Shown: positions 1-11,651 of the stretch, in pieces
How the letters are laid out: the number at the start of each line of letters is the position of its first letter
Position numbering within the stretch: position 1 is the first letter of the stretch
Source: Macrotis lagotis
Lineage: Eukaryota; Chordata; Mammalia; Peramelemorphia; Peramelidae
Direction: 5' to 3'
DNA length: 64,000 nucleotides
NCBI RefSeq assembly: GCF_037893015.1
Contig: NC_133661.1
Span: 186,815,203-186,879,202 of the forward strand
Translations under genes and position numbers: made by a program
Notes under the pieces: model-generated
The model's input: the letters and a program-made list of their open reading frames with translations, nothing else
Databases searched by the model: none
Told to the model about the DNA's origin: nothing

Positions 1-71
1 CCATTTTAAATCTGTGTCTTTGTACCTTGGAATTGTGGGGGAAACGTTAAAAATAGTAAAAGAAAAATATA

Positions 72-206
72 GGGGTAGCTAAGTGGTGCAGTGGATAGAG
101 CACTGACCCTAGAGTTCAAATCCAGCCTCAAACACTTAATAATTGCCTAGCTGTGTGACCTTGGTCAATTCACTTAACCCCATTGCCTTAAATAAGTTTT
201 AAAAAG
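72..206 (+). repeat. WSINE1-like tRNA-derived SINE
   Basis: Sense SINE copy with the tRNA-like head and B-box-like 'gttcaaatcc'. It is bracketed by a perfect 11-bp target-site duplication, AGAAAAATATA, at 61-71 and 207-217. This proves a single retrotransposition event. Bases 1-60 before it hold nothing I recognise. Confidence 0.9.
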
Positions 207-284
207 AGAAAAATATAAGCAAGAACACAATGCATAATTAAAGTGGTTCTTATTTGATCTATATTGTCAATAGATAAAAGAACA

Positions 285-309
285 GACATATATATATATA
301 TATATATAA
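285..309. repeat. (TA)n microsatellite
   Basis: Short alternating TA run. The flanking stretch 310-644 is AT-rich and holds no gene or repeat family I recognise. Confidence 0.9.
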
Positions 310-643
310 CATATATACTAGTATAATTTTTAAAGGAAGTTTAACAAATAAAAATGAATTCTACAAGGAATCCAAGAGTTTAGAAATTGTCTTTGTTAGT
401 AATTTTTTTTCTTTTTGCCAAGTCCAGATGTATTAAAATAAAGAGAAATATATACAGTATGTATTTACATATATAATTTGTAATATCTTACAAAGGAGGG
501 TGGTAGTAGATTGCAAACTTTAAAAAGCAGTAAAAAGTGGGGAGGAAAAAGTTACCATTAGAGGAGAGACACAGAGAGAAGACTGACAGAGACAGAAAGA
601 AAGGAGAGGAAAGGATGGGAAATGAGGTAAAGAGAAGAAGAGG

Positions 644-644
<1 letters not shown>

Positions 645-707
<63 letters not shown>
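645..707. repeat. (AG)n microsatellite
   Basis: About 31 uninterrupted AG units. The purine-rich surroundings create open frames of Arg/Glu or Leu/Ser dipeptides that are not genes. Confidence 0.95.
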
Positions 708-709
<2 letters not shown>

Positions 710-1639
710 CATAGTAAAATTTGGCAACTGATTGGATGATATTCTTTAAATATTAGGGGGAAAAGATCAAAGATATCTCCAAAGTTTCCTCAGTGGAGAT
801 AAAGATGTTTTAAGAAGATGGAAGTTAATAGTGAGCAAGGGGGACACAGCATAGAAAGATCATGATTTTGGAGTTGAGAAAAAAATAAGTGAGATGGGGA
901 GAGAGAGATTTTTTCTACCTCTGGTCTTTGGAACCCCAAATTTTCATCTCAGATTAGGAATAGTAAAGGGAAAAGGTGATGCTGCTACTGATTATTAAAG
1001 ATTTAGAGATTGAAGACAAAAGATTTAAGGTCAAGGAATTTGCACACTCTCTGGGAATTTAAAACCGCTCAGGATTTTATTATAGCAAATTAATACAAAT
1101 AAACAGGTTAAAACTCCTAGAAAAACAGTAACCACTTTAAGAATAGGCTAGGTGAAGTTTGAGTGAAAGTGATTGAGAAAGAGATAGAGAGAAAGAGAGA
1201 GGGAAAAGGACAGGTAGCCATGAGGCTTGGCTTAGTCTGGCCACATGGCCAGGGGGGGAGGCCCATGTGCTCCATGTGGGCTAAGAGCATGAAAAAAACC
1301 CATCCTACTAGAGTCAAAGAAGAAAGAAAAAGAAAGGGAAGAAGTAGTGGCACTTCCTGTTGGTTGTTTGTAGGTTGGGCAAGGGGTGGCACTTGAGAAG
1401 TGGTCTTACACCTTGAGCCAGGTAAGCTACATACTGGTCCTTTCTGTCCCAAGGTGCTCCACTCCCAAGTTCAATATGTTATTTCCTGTCATCCCAACAT
1501 CTACCACCAAGGTTAGGTGAAGGGGAAATTGGGATACAAGAAACAAAATGACAGGGTCAGGGGGTGACAGGATATAATCAACAATCAAGGTCAGTTTACA
1601 TCTCAGGAGGAGGAAACAACCTTCCATAATTAACAAGAT
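708..1639. other. Non-coding, nothing recognised
   Basis: Unique-looking DNA with purine-rich patches (about 1140-1350). Open frames here are short and low in complexity, without any recognisable domain. No repeat family was identified. Confidence 0.5.
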
Positions 1640-2038
1640 TTTAACATCATTAAAGCTACCCTTTAACTCAGCAATTCCAATTCCAGGTCTATATCTGGAA
1701 GAAATTATAAAAAATGGAAAAAGTCCTACATGTTCCAAAATATTCATAGAGGCTCTTTTTGTAGAGGCAAAGAATTGGAAATTGAGGGGATGCCCATCAA
1801 CTGGGGCATGGCTAAACAAGTTATGGTACATGAATACAATGGAATATTATTGTTCTATGAGAAACCATAAATGATGGGACTCTAAGAGAAGCATGAAATG
1901 ACTTACAGGATCTGATGCTGAGTGAAGGGAGTAGAACCAAAAGAACAATGTACACATCAATAACATTATGAGATGAACAACCTTAATGGAAGCAACTCCT
2001 CTTGACAGTCCAGACAGCTAGGATAACTGTGTTAGACT
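1640..2038 (+). mobile_element. L1 3'-end fragment, sense
   Basis: Matches the end of marsupial L1 ORF2 and the start of its 3' UTR, including the wording for 'tactcagcaattcc', 'ggaaattgaggggatgcccatcaa' type sequence and 'gatgctgagtgaa'. Translation in sense recalls the conserved L1 C-terminal region. It stops before the L1 poly-A tail and abuts an opposite-strand L1 piece at 2039-2040, so it is not a normal free-standing insertion. Confidence 0.75.
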
Positions 2039-2039
2039 G

Positions 2040-2930
2040 CAAAACCTTTTTAATTTAATATAGTCAAAATCATCCATTTTGCAATTCATAAGTACTCTAT
2101 TCTTTTTTTGGTCATAAATTTCTCCTCTTGTCATAGATTTGACGGAGTATTTCTTGATCTGTTAATTGATCTATAATATTTCCCTTTATGTCTAAATTTT
2201 ACACCCATTCAGACCTTATTTTGGTATGAGATGTGGATCTATGCCTAGTTTTTGCCATACTGTTTTTCAGTTTTCCCAACAATTTTTTGTCAAATAGTGA
2301 ATTCTTATCCCACAAGCTGATGTCTTTGGATTTGTCAAAGAGCAGATTGCTGTAGTCATTTACTATTGCTTCTTTTGTCCCTATCTTAACCCACTGTTAC
2401 ATTACTCTATCTTAACTAGTATCAGGCAGTTTTGATGACCATAACTTTAGTTTTAGATATGGTACAGTTAGACCATCTTCCTTTAAATTTTTTTTCACAA
2501 ATTCTCTTGATATTCTAGATCTTTTGTTGTTCCAGATGAATTTTGTTACTATTTATTTTAAAATATTTATTTAAAAAATTTTTTTAATTTATTTTAAAAT
2601 TTATTCTAAAATAGTTTTTTGGTAGTTTGATAGTTATGGCACTGAATAAGTAATTTAATTTGAATAGAATTGTCATTTTTATTATATTAACAGTCTAATC
2701 ATGAGCAATTAATGTTTTTCCAGTTGTTTAGATCTGACTTTCTTTGTGTGAAGAGTGCTTTGTAATTGTGTTCATTCAGTTTCTGGGTTTCTCTTGGAAG
2801 GTAGATTCTCAAGTATTTTATGTTGTCAATAGTTATCTTAAATGGAATTTCTTTTTTTTTAATCTCTTTTCCTTGGGCATTGTTGTTCATATATAGAAAT
2901 GCTGATGATTTATGTGGGCATAATTTAGTT
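2040..2930 (-). mobile_element. L1 ORF2 internal fragment, antisense
   Basis: The plus strand reads as the reverse complement of the later part of L1 ORF2 (wording such as 'ttttaatttaatatagtcaaa', 'tgccatactgtttttcag', 'ccagatgaattttgtta'). It begins exactly where the opposite-strand L1 piece ends and has no oligo-T at its left edge, so the 3' end is missing. The right edge near 2930 is approximate. Confidence 0.75.
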
Positions 2931-3343
2931 CTTTGCACATATACTTAACTTTTTGACTTGGTTTCTAATTCGTTTTGTCACACTTTGTTATTAAAGGCCA
3001 CAAAACAGGGTGTCTCAGCCCTCTTTCCCCGCTATCTTCTCCCTCCTTAGTTACACCCAAGGAACTTTTCTTCCAGGTTCAATCCATTTGCATCTTTATC
3101 CCACTACGAAATGAAGGGGGGAAATCCCCACAAGCAATAAGGGAAAAAATTGAAATCACAAATTGGAAAGCTTATGAACACAACAAATTTCAGTGTGTTT
3201 TAGCTGCGTGGCCAGAGATCTCATGGATTTATTTTGTCCAGTAGGGGGCTCCCGGTCCCCAACTATTTTAAAATCAGAAAAGTTTGAAGCGGCTGAAAAC
3301 TTTTGGCTGAATATAATAACATAGTCTGAGAGGACACTACTGT
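2931..3343. other. Upstream flank of the tRNA gene, nothing else recognised
   Basis: Unique-looking sequence without repeat families I recognise. An 89-codon open frame (2975-3244, plus) has no recognisable domain or signal and is taken as chance. Confidence 0.45.
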
Positions 3344-3415
3344 GGCTCGTTGGTCTAGGGGTATGATTCTCGCTTAGGGTGCGAGAGGTCCCGGGTTCAA
3401 ATCCCGGACGAGCCC
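3344..3415 (+). tRNA. tRNA-Pro (anticodon AGG)
   Basis: A 72-nt gene that folds as a perfect cloverleaf. The acceptor stem pairs GGCTCGT (3344-3350) with ACGAGCC (3408-3414), and C3415 is the discriminator. The anticodon stem CTCGC/GCGAG (3369-3373/3381-3385) holds loop TTAGGGT with anticodon AGG at 3376-3378. The T stem CCGGG/CCCGG encloses TTCAAAT. The internal A box (TGGTCTAGGGG region) and B box GGTTCAAATCC (3394-3404) are intact, and a T6 stop follows at once. The sequence is essentially the conserved mammalian tRNA-Pro-AGG sequence as I remember it, so it is very likely functional: it would decode CCU/CCC proline codons after A34 is converted to inosine. There is no intron and no 3' CCA in the DNA, as expected for a eukaryote. 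It is not a SINE derivative, because it lacks an A-rich tail and flanking duplications. Confidence 0.97.
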
Positions 3416-3417
3416 TG

Positions 3418-3423
3418 TTTTTT
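3418..3423 (+). terminator. RNA polymerase III oligo-T terminator
   Basis: Six T residues begin two bases after the tRNA 3' end, the standard Pol III stop signal. A second TTTT follows at once as backup. Confidence 0.9.
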
Positions 3424-4200
3424 ATTTTAGAAATCTCCTCATTAGGATTTGTGTTTTAGATAATAGTTGTCAAAATTACAAAGCTCATATATTTTTTTCT
3501 CAGCTCCCCATATAAGAAAAAAACAACAACCCCTTCTGCAGGACATGTATTCGTTAGATTTTTTTTTTTAACCAACAGAACTGTGTACAAAATGAATAAA
3601 GACAACTTATACTCTATAATACTTAATATATATGGCCTAAGCAGCAAAATGTCATTCTTCATTGAACCTTAAAGTATATATACAAAAGACATTTAGAATA
3701 TTCAACTCTCTATGACAGATTCTGGGAATACAAATGGCAAAAATAAGTCAATCCCTACGGTTTAGGAGTGTAGGATCTTTTGCAGAGAAGGATATAACTA
3801 GTTTCCATAACTAGTTCAAAAACAAATCACTTATTTGATAAATTATAGATCTCATTCTTTGCTGTGAACACAAGTTGAGAAAGTAGATGGTGCAGTTTTG
3901 AGTTTTAAAAGCTGGTACTCTGTATGATACAACTACCCCTAGAATAGTTATGAAGTCATTGTCTCCAGATGTGACTTTTTTTTTCCAAGTCACTAGTCCT
4001 TCTGCTGGTAACTACTATTGCCAAAAATCATTTATATGCTATTTAGGGAGGTACAGAAAGAAGGATAAGTATTTGTGGTTACAAATAGCATTTTTAATTT
4101 TTACTCTCTCCTATTCCCACTCTCTTCTTTGACCTCCAAGACCTGACTCTGACTTACAGCTCCTAATAAAACACTGGCTTCTATTAAGAGTCTATTTTTA
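3424..4200. other. Non-coding, nothing recognised
   Basis: AT-rich unique-looking sequence. Open frames of 60-68 codons have no domain, signal peptide or repeat match that I can see. Confidence 0.5.
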
Positions 4201-4317
4201 GGGGGCAGCTGGGAGTACCTGAGTTCAAATTCAGCCTTCAGACACTTAATAATTACCTAGCTGTGTGGCCTTGGGCAAGACACTTAACCCTTTGCCTTGC
4301 ATTAAAAAAAATTTTAA
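4201..4317 (+). repeat. WSINE1-like SINE, internally deleted
   Basis: Head 'gggggcagctggga' jumps directly to 'gtacctgagttcaaa', so about 35 bases of the tRNA-like region including the A box are missing. Imperfect target duplication AAGAGTCTATT / AAGAGCCTATT flanks it. Confidence 0.85.
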
Positions 4318-5511
4318 AAAGAGCCTATTCGCTTTTTTTTTAAAAAAAGTCTATTTTCTGTAGGTATTTAAACTATCAGAACTTCAAATTCCATCTAGTA
4401 ATCCTTCAGTGTGTGTTTTTTTAAATGATAATTCCATCAAGATCTAGGAGTCAACCTTCTCTTAATAGATCTAATTACTGGTAGGATAATTAAACTTGTC
4501 TTTCAGCCCTATCAGTCACTGAGTGGATTGCCATTGCTATGCTATACCCATATTCAGAAAGCAAATACCATTACGAAGATTAAAAACCCCTATATTAGAA
4601 ATTCCCTATGAGATCCTCAGGGCCGAGTCCAGAGCTCAAAGTAAATTTTTATACCAGGACATCAGAATTCATGGTTTGCTTGTGATGTTTTGGAGTCTTT
4701 CAACTGTCTCTTCAAAGGCTAGGTCCTACACCACCCTCAGTTCACTATTTCTATGTAGAAAACAGTGTAACTGCTGATTTCTTAGATGAAAAAGAGCAAT
4801 AGAAAATGCAGGAAATTCTTAACCCTTCCTCATACTGGGTTCACAGGACTAGATTTCAGTTAGGTTATTAACTGCACATGAGGTGGGAGAAAAAAATGAA
4901 GGGTCCTTTATATACTTTTATGTGTATATTTTTAAATATAAAAATATTAAACTCTCAATGATGTCAAATGACATACTTGGCCCAGACCTTCAAGATGCCA
5001 AAGTTCTGCTCTTTTCATGGTTTGCATGTTAAGGGAAATAAGAAATGTATGGACTATTATCATTTTCCCCTTCTATTGTCTTAGTTTCGCATAACATAAT
5101 TTGTTTCCAATTCCCTAGTTCTCAAGAGGAAGTTGAAGAGCTAGGGTATATGAGGAGAGGGAAAGGCCAAAGAAGACCCTAGGCCTCCTCTGGAATTTTG
5201 AATAGAAGGGAGAGATTTGGAAGACTTTTTAAATTAAGCTTGACTTTTTTACTGGGGGAAGATAAATTGTTGCCAAGGCTTTAAAATATAGTAAATTTCC
5301 TCTTTTTCTTAGCCACAAAGTTGCTAAATCAAAGAGTTACACTTACTTTATTGATAAGGAATGAAAACCAAGGACAAAGTCAAAGACTTTATGTTCTAAG
5401 TAGATAAAGGATACAAAGTAACATTTTCCCTCTTTTGTCATTCTGTTTTTATCTCTATTTCTCTCTCCCTCCCCCAATCCCCAATACAATTGATTCTCCC
5501 TTGAAAACAGC

Positions 5512-5542
<31 letters not shown>

Positions 5543-5650
5543 TTCTTGAAGTATCCATAGGGCCTAAATAGCTGGAACCTGTCTCTCCAAGATTTTGACA
5601 GGTATTAGATTTATTTCCATGATAGTCAATGTTTAGACAAGACCAGAAAG
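4318..5650. other. Non-coding, with short (GA)n at 5518-5542
   Basis: No gene recognised. An 84-codon plus-strand frame (4523-4777) and a 112-codon minus-strand frame (5343-5681) have no recognisable homology; the second runs across the GA repeat and into a SINE. Confidence 0.5.
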
Positions 5651-5800
5651 AGTCGGCTGGGTGGCACAGTGGATAGAGCATCGGCCCTTGAGTCAGGAAT
5701 ACCTGAGTTCAAATCCGGCCTTAGACACTTAATAATTACTTAGCTGTGTGGGCTTGGGCAAGCCACTTGACCTCATTGCCTTGCAGCAAGTTAAAAAAAA
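5651..5800 (+). repeat. WSINE1-like SINE
   Basis: Near full-length sense copy. Target duplication is AAGACCAGAAAG on the left and AAGACAGAAAG on the right (5801-5811). Confidence 0.9.
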
Positions 5801-8019
5801 TAAGACAGAAAGTATAATTAAGATTTGAGAAACTTCTCATATACCCAGTGTTAGTTTAGATGGAGCTAAGTCCAGTATTTTATGGCTTTAAAGAACATTA
5901 AAATTGTGAGAGTTGACTGAGAGAAGCTGAGCTATTTGACTGGTGAGGATGAATGCAGAGCAATAGATGGGAAGTGACTGCAACAACTGGATAAATGGAT
6001 GAGGGAACAACCATGTGTGTTATGCACAGAGCTGAGCACTTTACTGATATTAACTCATTTGAAGGTAAGAATATGCTGGAATATGGTGGGTGGATATGTT
6101 GTCCAAGGAACTTAGATTCTCTTTCTCCTTTGAAATGGGTAAACTGAAGTATGTGGGAGATTTAAAAACCAAGAAATATTTAGTAACTATCTACTACATG
6201 CAAGAGTCCAGTGACCTTAGGCACTCAGGGAGTAGGGAGTAAGCTTAGCTACAGCATGTTCCTATCCTCAATGAGTTTATGATCTATTAGAGGTATCAAA
6301 TTATAAGTTTCTCAAACTATATTCCTATATTTCTCACATTATATTTTATATAGATTCTCAAATTATATATAAAAAGACTGATTTCTTTGGAAAGTACTCA
6401 GCCTTCAGTTTATAGTCACCTTTGCCAGCAGGTGAGAAATCACCTATCTCCCCTATGTTAATTACAAACTAAGAAAAACAATGATCAGGATGCTTAAAAC
6501 CCAGGAAGAGATAGCAATCAGATAATTTTCTATGAGGATGATTGTCTTTAAGGAGCAATTGAGCAACTTAATATTGCTCAGCCTTCATAAGTCAGGTCAC
6601 CCAGGAGGTTAATGGTTTCTGTTATCCTTTGTTTTTGGATAAATAATCTTCTCTCTTATTTCAGGGTGGTTATCTTGGACAGATGACCTCCACCCATAGA
6701 TTTATTTAGAGTAAATTCCAGAGAATAAAACTTCATTTCTGAATTATGTTTTCTGTCATTTTATTTTAATTCTTTTTTTAAAGGATTCCAGTTTTTTTTT
6801 TTTTTGCTCTGACTAGCAGCTATGCATGGGAATTTGAGGAGGGACAGGTCCTTCTCAGAAGGAAAAAAGGTCTAAAATTTTTCAAATTCCTACTCTATTA
6901 TTCAAATCCTTGTCTCACAGATGTGGGATTAGAAAATTTTGATTTGGAAAAGGGGGTAATCTCACTCTTAACAATGCTGCATAATAGGATTCCTAACAAA
7001 ACACTATGATGGATTTTGAGCTCAGTCAAATCTGGCATTGCAATGAGGTGAGTTTACCACTTTTTCAACTCAATTGTCCTATTTTTTTAAACCTTTGGGT
7101 GAAGTTGGAAAATTCTCTGAATTTTACCTCTGGTTACTGAAATTCTTGCCTCTAGTGAGAATTTCTTCTAGTTTAAGGGCTCTGGGTACCCCTCTGGTTT
7201 ACATGCTTATTATTTGATGTTTGCTGGTATTCAATAATGTAAGACTTGGCTTGGGCCCCCTCTTAGTTTATGTGTTTGTGCTTGGGACCCTCTAGGATGA
7301 GGGTTAAATGGGGTCTCTCTCTTGTGTTGTCTGGGTATTTTGTAGTTTTAGAGGTTGTGAATTTGACACCCTGATATGTGAGACTTTGTTTAGGTAATTT
7401 CCCTTTTGTTTGTGTGTATGTCTGTTCAGGTATCTGTGCTTATTTGTTCTGCTCAATATTGGTATTTCTGCTATTAACTAGAACTACAGTTTAGGATGAA
7501 CTAAAAGATGAAATTTCTTCATGTAGACTACAGACACCTGCCTCCCCTTTTCTTTCTCATAAAGCAAACAATGCCTTTAACTCATAACAACCTAAGCTCT
7601 CAGGAAGGCTTGCGGGAACCCTGCCTTTTTACCCCCTCAGTGATATTGGTGGATGGTGGTTGATAACAGTGTTAAAACCAAAAATTCTCTTTATTCTTTT
7701 TTTTTTATTTTGACAAGGCAGTGGGGTTATTGTATTTTATTTGACTAAATCTGTTCCATTTTTTTATTTTCTCTCCCCACCAGAGAATTGACTTTTATTC
7801 AGCTATCAATTCTCTCATTTGATTTTTTCAGCTGGAAAAATGGGGGGAAAATTGAAATTCTTTTCTCAAATTTGCAATTTTGATGTGCTCTGGAAAATTT
7901 TAAATGCAGAAACTGTAGTTTTGGTAGGAGAAAGTCTGTTTTTCCTAATTCTAAGTTTTAAGTTTGGGTCCAAACCCTCATGTTCCATTCATTTCTTTGC
8001 TTTGGTAACTTGACTGCAT

Positions 8020-8055
<36 letters not shown>

Positions 8056-8158
8056 TGCATCTCATTCATGTTGGAGGCTTTTCTCCTCAATTCCTCACCT
8101 CTATCTCTGTAAATATAAAAAAAAGCAGATTATACTTTTTTAAAGATGTCATTTAAAA
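5801..8158. other. Non-coding, nothing certain
   Basis: About 2.3 kb of AT-rich sequence without a recognisable gene. At about 6170-6300 there is weak resemblance to the 3' end of L2 ('aactatctactacatgc ... ctcaatgagtttatgatctatta'). A (TC)n microsatellite lies at 8022-8052. Confidence 0.4.
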
Positions 8159-8272
8159 TTTTTTTTATTAAAGCTAATGGGGTTAAGTGACTTGCCCAAG
8201 GTCACACAGGCAATTATCTGAAGCCAGATTTGAACTAAGGTCCTGTGCTCTATACACTGTACCGCCCCCCCC
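8159..8272 (-). repeat. WSINE1-like SINE, antisense
   Basis: Reverse-complement SINE with left oligo-T and right end 'accgcccccc'. Perfect 9-bp duplication AGATGTCAT at 8144-8152 and 8273-8281. Missing a segment around the B-box side. Confidence 0.85.
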
Positions 8273-8912
8273 AGATGTCATCATTTTTAAGATTTCAGGG
8301 CCTAACTCCATATTAAAGCATTTTTTGAAAGGTATAGTGATTTTATTTCTATGAGAAATTGCACAAAAATGATCTGACCCTTTAGTAATAAGTTAGTGAA
8401 TCAGGTTTATGTTAGAAGAAAGGGTTTGAGATAAAATCTACAGGAAGTTCTTTGAAGTTAGTCACACCATGTTTTAGCAGAAAATTAATTTTCACTGGAC
8501 CAAAAAAGGTAATTTGTGAACTATAGTTCAACATGTGCACATAATGAAAAGATAAAAAATATATTATCAAATATTTAAGTTGGATTTAAGTCCAGATTTG
8601 CTTTGTGCTTCTAAGGACTGTTTGGGGTATCTGTAGGATACCCAAAATATTTTATATCAATTTGAGTTTGATAAGTTCTTATTTCAGGGATTTGTTTTTA
8701 CTTTAAGACTGCATAAGAATAAGAGAAAATTTTTTTCCAAACTGATTTATCTGTATCAATTTGATGTTTCAACCTATAAGCTAATTCATTACAATTATTT
8801 GATATTAACAACTATTTGTCCAACTTAATTAATGAGTTCTTTGGAACTCTATAAATTCATAGTTCCATTGTTAAGTTTTGCTATTTTGATGTAGATTTTT
8901 GTTCTGGAGATA

Positions 8913-9668
8913 TACTATACTTCCCCATGTATAAGATGCACCCTTTTTGAAAAATTTTTGGGTCTAAAACCTAGGAGCATCTTTTACTGTGGTTGTAGAT
9001 TTTTTTTACTTGCATTTCACACTTTTCTTGCTTGCTGTGTTTGTGTTCATTGTTTCGCATTTGTTACTGGTTTATTAGGTTATGTTTTATTATGTTCTAC
9101 CTAGAAATGACTCAGAAAAGATTTTCATATGGTGCTGAATTCAAATTCAAAGTGACCCAGTTTGTAAAAGTGAATGAAGTGAATGGAAATCATTCTGCTG
9201 AACATCAGTTTGGTCTTCCTCCAACTGAGAAAACAATCTGAGACTGGCTATGGGAGGAAGAAACCCTACTGAAAACATCATGGCAGAAGAAGGTCATGAG
9301 AGACAAGTAAGCAAAATGGCCTGAGTTAAAAGAGAGAATTGAAGAGATGGATTAGAGAGCAAAGGGCCATTGGAATTCCTATGTCCACAAATATGGTTCA
9401 GCAGGAGGCAAGAAGAATTGCTGATGAAAAAGAAGTTACTCATTTCAAAGGAGGACAGAATTGATGCTTCAGGTTCATGAAATGGAAAGGAATAAGCATG
9501 TGTACATGCTCCAGACTTGCCCAAAAGATGCCTGAAAGCTATGAGCAGAAGGTCCTTGAATTTCATAGTGAATAAAACTTGAGTTTAATTATGCTATTAG
9601 AATACAATTTTTTTTCAAATTTCAGACCCCCAAATTAAGGTTTGTCTTATACATGGGGAAATATAGTG
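8913..9668 (+). mobile_element. pogo/Tigger-like DNA transposon, internally deleted
   Basis: A 756-bp element with imperfect terminal inverted repeats. The left end reads CTATACTTCCCCATGTATAA, and the right end is its near reverse complement (TTATACATGGGGAAATATAG). It is flanked by TA at 8911-8912 and 9669-9670, the usual Tc1/mariner-pogo target duplication. From the ATG at 9104 the plus strand encodes the start of a transposase, MTQKRFSYGAEFKFKVTQF, followed by a degenerate CENP-B-type helix-turn-helix region (in shifted frames). This resembles the Brinker-like plus CENP-B DNA-binding module of POGK-type pogo transposases. The whole DDE catalytic region is absent: the coding remnant joins directly to the 3' untranslated end at about 9565. 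The copy is therefore non-autonomous, and its multiple stops and shifts show it is old. A sister copy lies at 55125-55949 on the other strand. The assignment to pogo is from motif reading. Confidence 0.8.
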
Positions 9669-9671
9669 TAT

Positions 9672-9914
9672 TTAGAGCTCAAAGAATAAGATTTACCTCC
9701 ATACTAATAGAGATCTTTAAGCATAACTGATAACAAACCCAAGGCAATAGAAAGAGGGCCTCATTTGAAATTAATTGTTGATAACATCCTCTGCTCCCAA
9801 TGAATGTAACTCAAACAACTTGGATTTATTTTCCTTATGTTCCAAATTACTGTAATGAACTGCGACTTTGAATGTTTCTGTTTTAGTTTTCCTAGATCTT
9901 GTCCTCTTGATTAG

Positions 9915-9960
<46 letters not shown>

Positions 9961-11512
9961 TATATATATATGTCCTTGCTTACACCCACTACTGCAGTGA
10001 ACAAGAAAATGATATCTGTGCTTTTTTTCCCCCCTCAGAGAACAGAAGCTGAGACTCCTTGGTCAAATGAAACAGGTTTGAAAGAACTTCCCTTCCTGCC
10101 CTTTGAAGTAGAATAAGAATAATTACATACTTCTTTTTTTAAATTTTTTTCTCTTTTGGTCTACAATGGTGTCATGCAATCCTTTGGCTCACAAGGAGGA
10201 ATGATAGTGTAATTTGTAACAGTAGTTCTTGAAAACTTTTTTTTGGTATTAATTTTTTTCCTTTCTCTTTTTAAGCATAATCAGAGTCTGTAGTGTTTGA
10301 TAAAACAATTAAATTTATTTTTGTTTTTTGTTTTGTGGTAAGATTATAGGTACTACAACACATTCTCTTTCGTAAGAGCTAAATTCACTGTTGATCATAG
10401 GAATTTGACATTAAGAACCTCATGAGGCTGAAGATTGGTCTTCTATCTGAGGCTGAGTTCAGATATAAAGGAAATTTATGTTGGATATATATGTCCTATG
10501 GGGTTAGCGGTCCAAGGAGTTTGGACACACTGCAGATGAGAGGCTCATTGGGAAAGGCTGGGAAAATAGTGTTTTAGCTAACTCTAAGGGCTGATTTTTC
10601 CTACCTCCGTTTCCCTAACATGACATTTGGAAATGTCTCACCTGGGAGATTTAAAATCTGTTTCAAGGCTCCACATAGCCCTCCCTGGAAACTAACGTCT
10701 AAAAAAAAGATTCTTGTGGTAAATTCATGTAATCATGTTAAGTGATAAGTGTAAAAAGTAATAATGTAATTTCAATTTATGTCTATTTTTTTGCTTAGTT
10801 ACTTGTAATTATAAGTTTAATAGGCAGTTAGACTAGCTTTGGCATCTATTGTCAGTTATATATTCCCATAAGAATTAAGATTCTTTTGCTTTTCAAAATG
10901 CTAAGGGTATGTGTAAGCAAGTATGATAAAGTTTTTGTGACACAAGGATCTAATTCTTTATCATAACTATCTCAAATTCTGCTTTAAGGAAAGGAATTTT
11001 AGTCAATTAAGTATAACCAAAGAAGGATGATGTATGATCTATCTTCAAACTTTTTCCTCTTTTAATTTTTGTTAATTTTAAGAGGAATTCATTTTCAGCT
11101 AAGATTTTAAAATTCTTTTTAATCATAGGCCAAAAGATTAAAATTGTTTTTGTAAATCATCTGCTAGAAATACACTGTTCTAAAATGATTATCAAATGTA
11201 TAATGCTACAAACTGAAGTTGAAAAAAAATTTAACTTTGTATTAGAATTTTTATTGTTATGGAAGTTCTTTTTGTTAGTGGAACAGCATCTTCCAATGGG
11301 GGAAATAAAATAATAATGCCAAGGATTAAATTTAGTCCTTTAAAACTGAATTGTATAAAACTGGTTTGGTTTTCAAATTCTCTATTTTGTAATCAAGATT
11401 TCTATGTAACAATTTACAAATAGATTGCAAAATCATAAATTGTGAACTGACAAAATTTGTGCTGAGACATTTCTTTTACCAGAAAGGAAGATACCTACAA
11501 GTAACTTAAATG
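9672..11512. other. Non-coding; microsatellite (CA)n-(TA)n at 9917-9971
   Basis: (AC)21 is followed by a short TA run. Just to the right, at 10020-10037, a pyrimidine tract ending in CAG resembles a splice acceptor, but no supporting coding exon could be shown. The rest (to 11512) is AT-rich without a recognised repeat or gene. Confidence 0.5.
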
Positions 11513-11651
11513 TTTGTTGCAAGAGTGAGGTTAAATGACTTGCCCAAGGTCCTGCAGCTACATAATTATTAAGTGTCTGAGATCAAACTTGTACTCAGGT
11601 CTTCCTGTCTCCAGGGCTGGTGCTCTATCCACTGAACCACCTTACTGCTCC
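11513..11651 (-). repeat. WSINE1-like SINE, antisense, diverged
   Basis: Reverse-complement SINE body ('aattattaagtgtctgag', 'ctccagggctggtgctctat'). More diverged than most copies in the window and without a clear oligo-T or target duplication, so relatively old. Confidence 0.8.

Noticed and set aside
72-206. tRNA-like A and B boxes in the SINEs taken as tRNA genes
   Set aside because: No cloverleaf, A-rich 3' ends, target duplications and dozens of copies: these are SINEs. Only 3344-3415 is a true tRNA gene.
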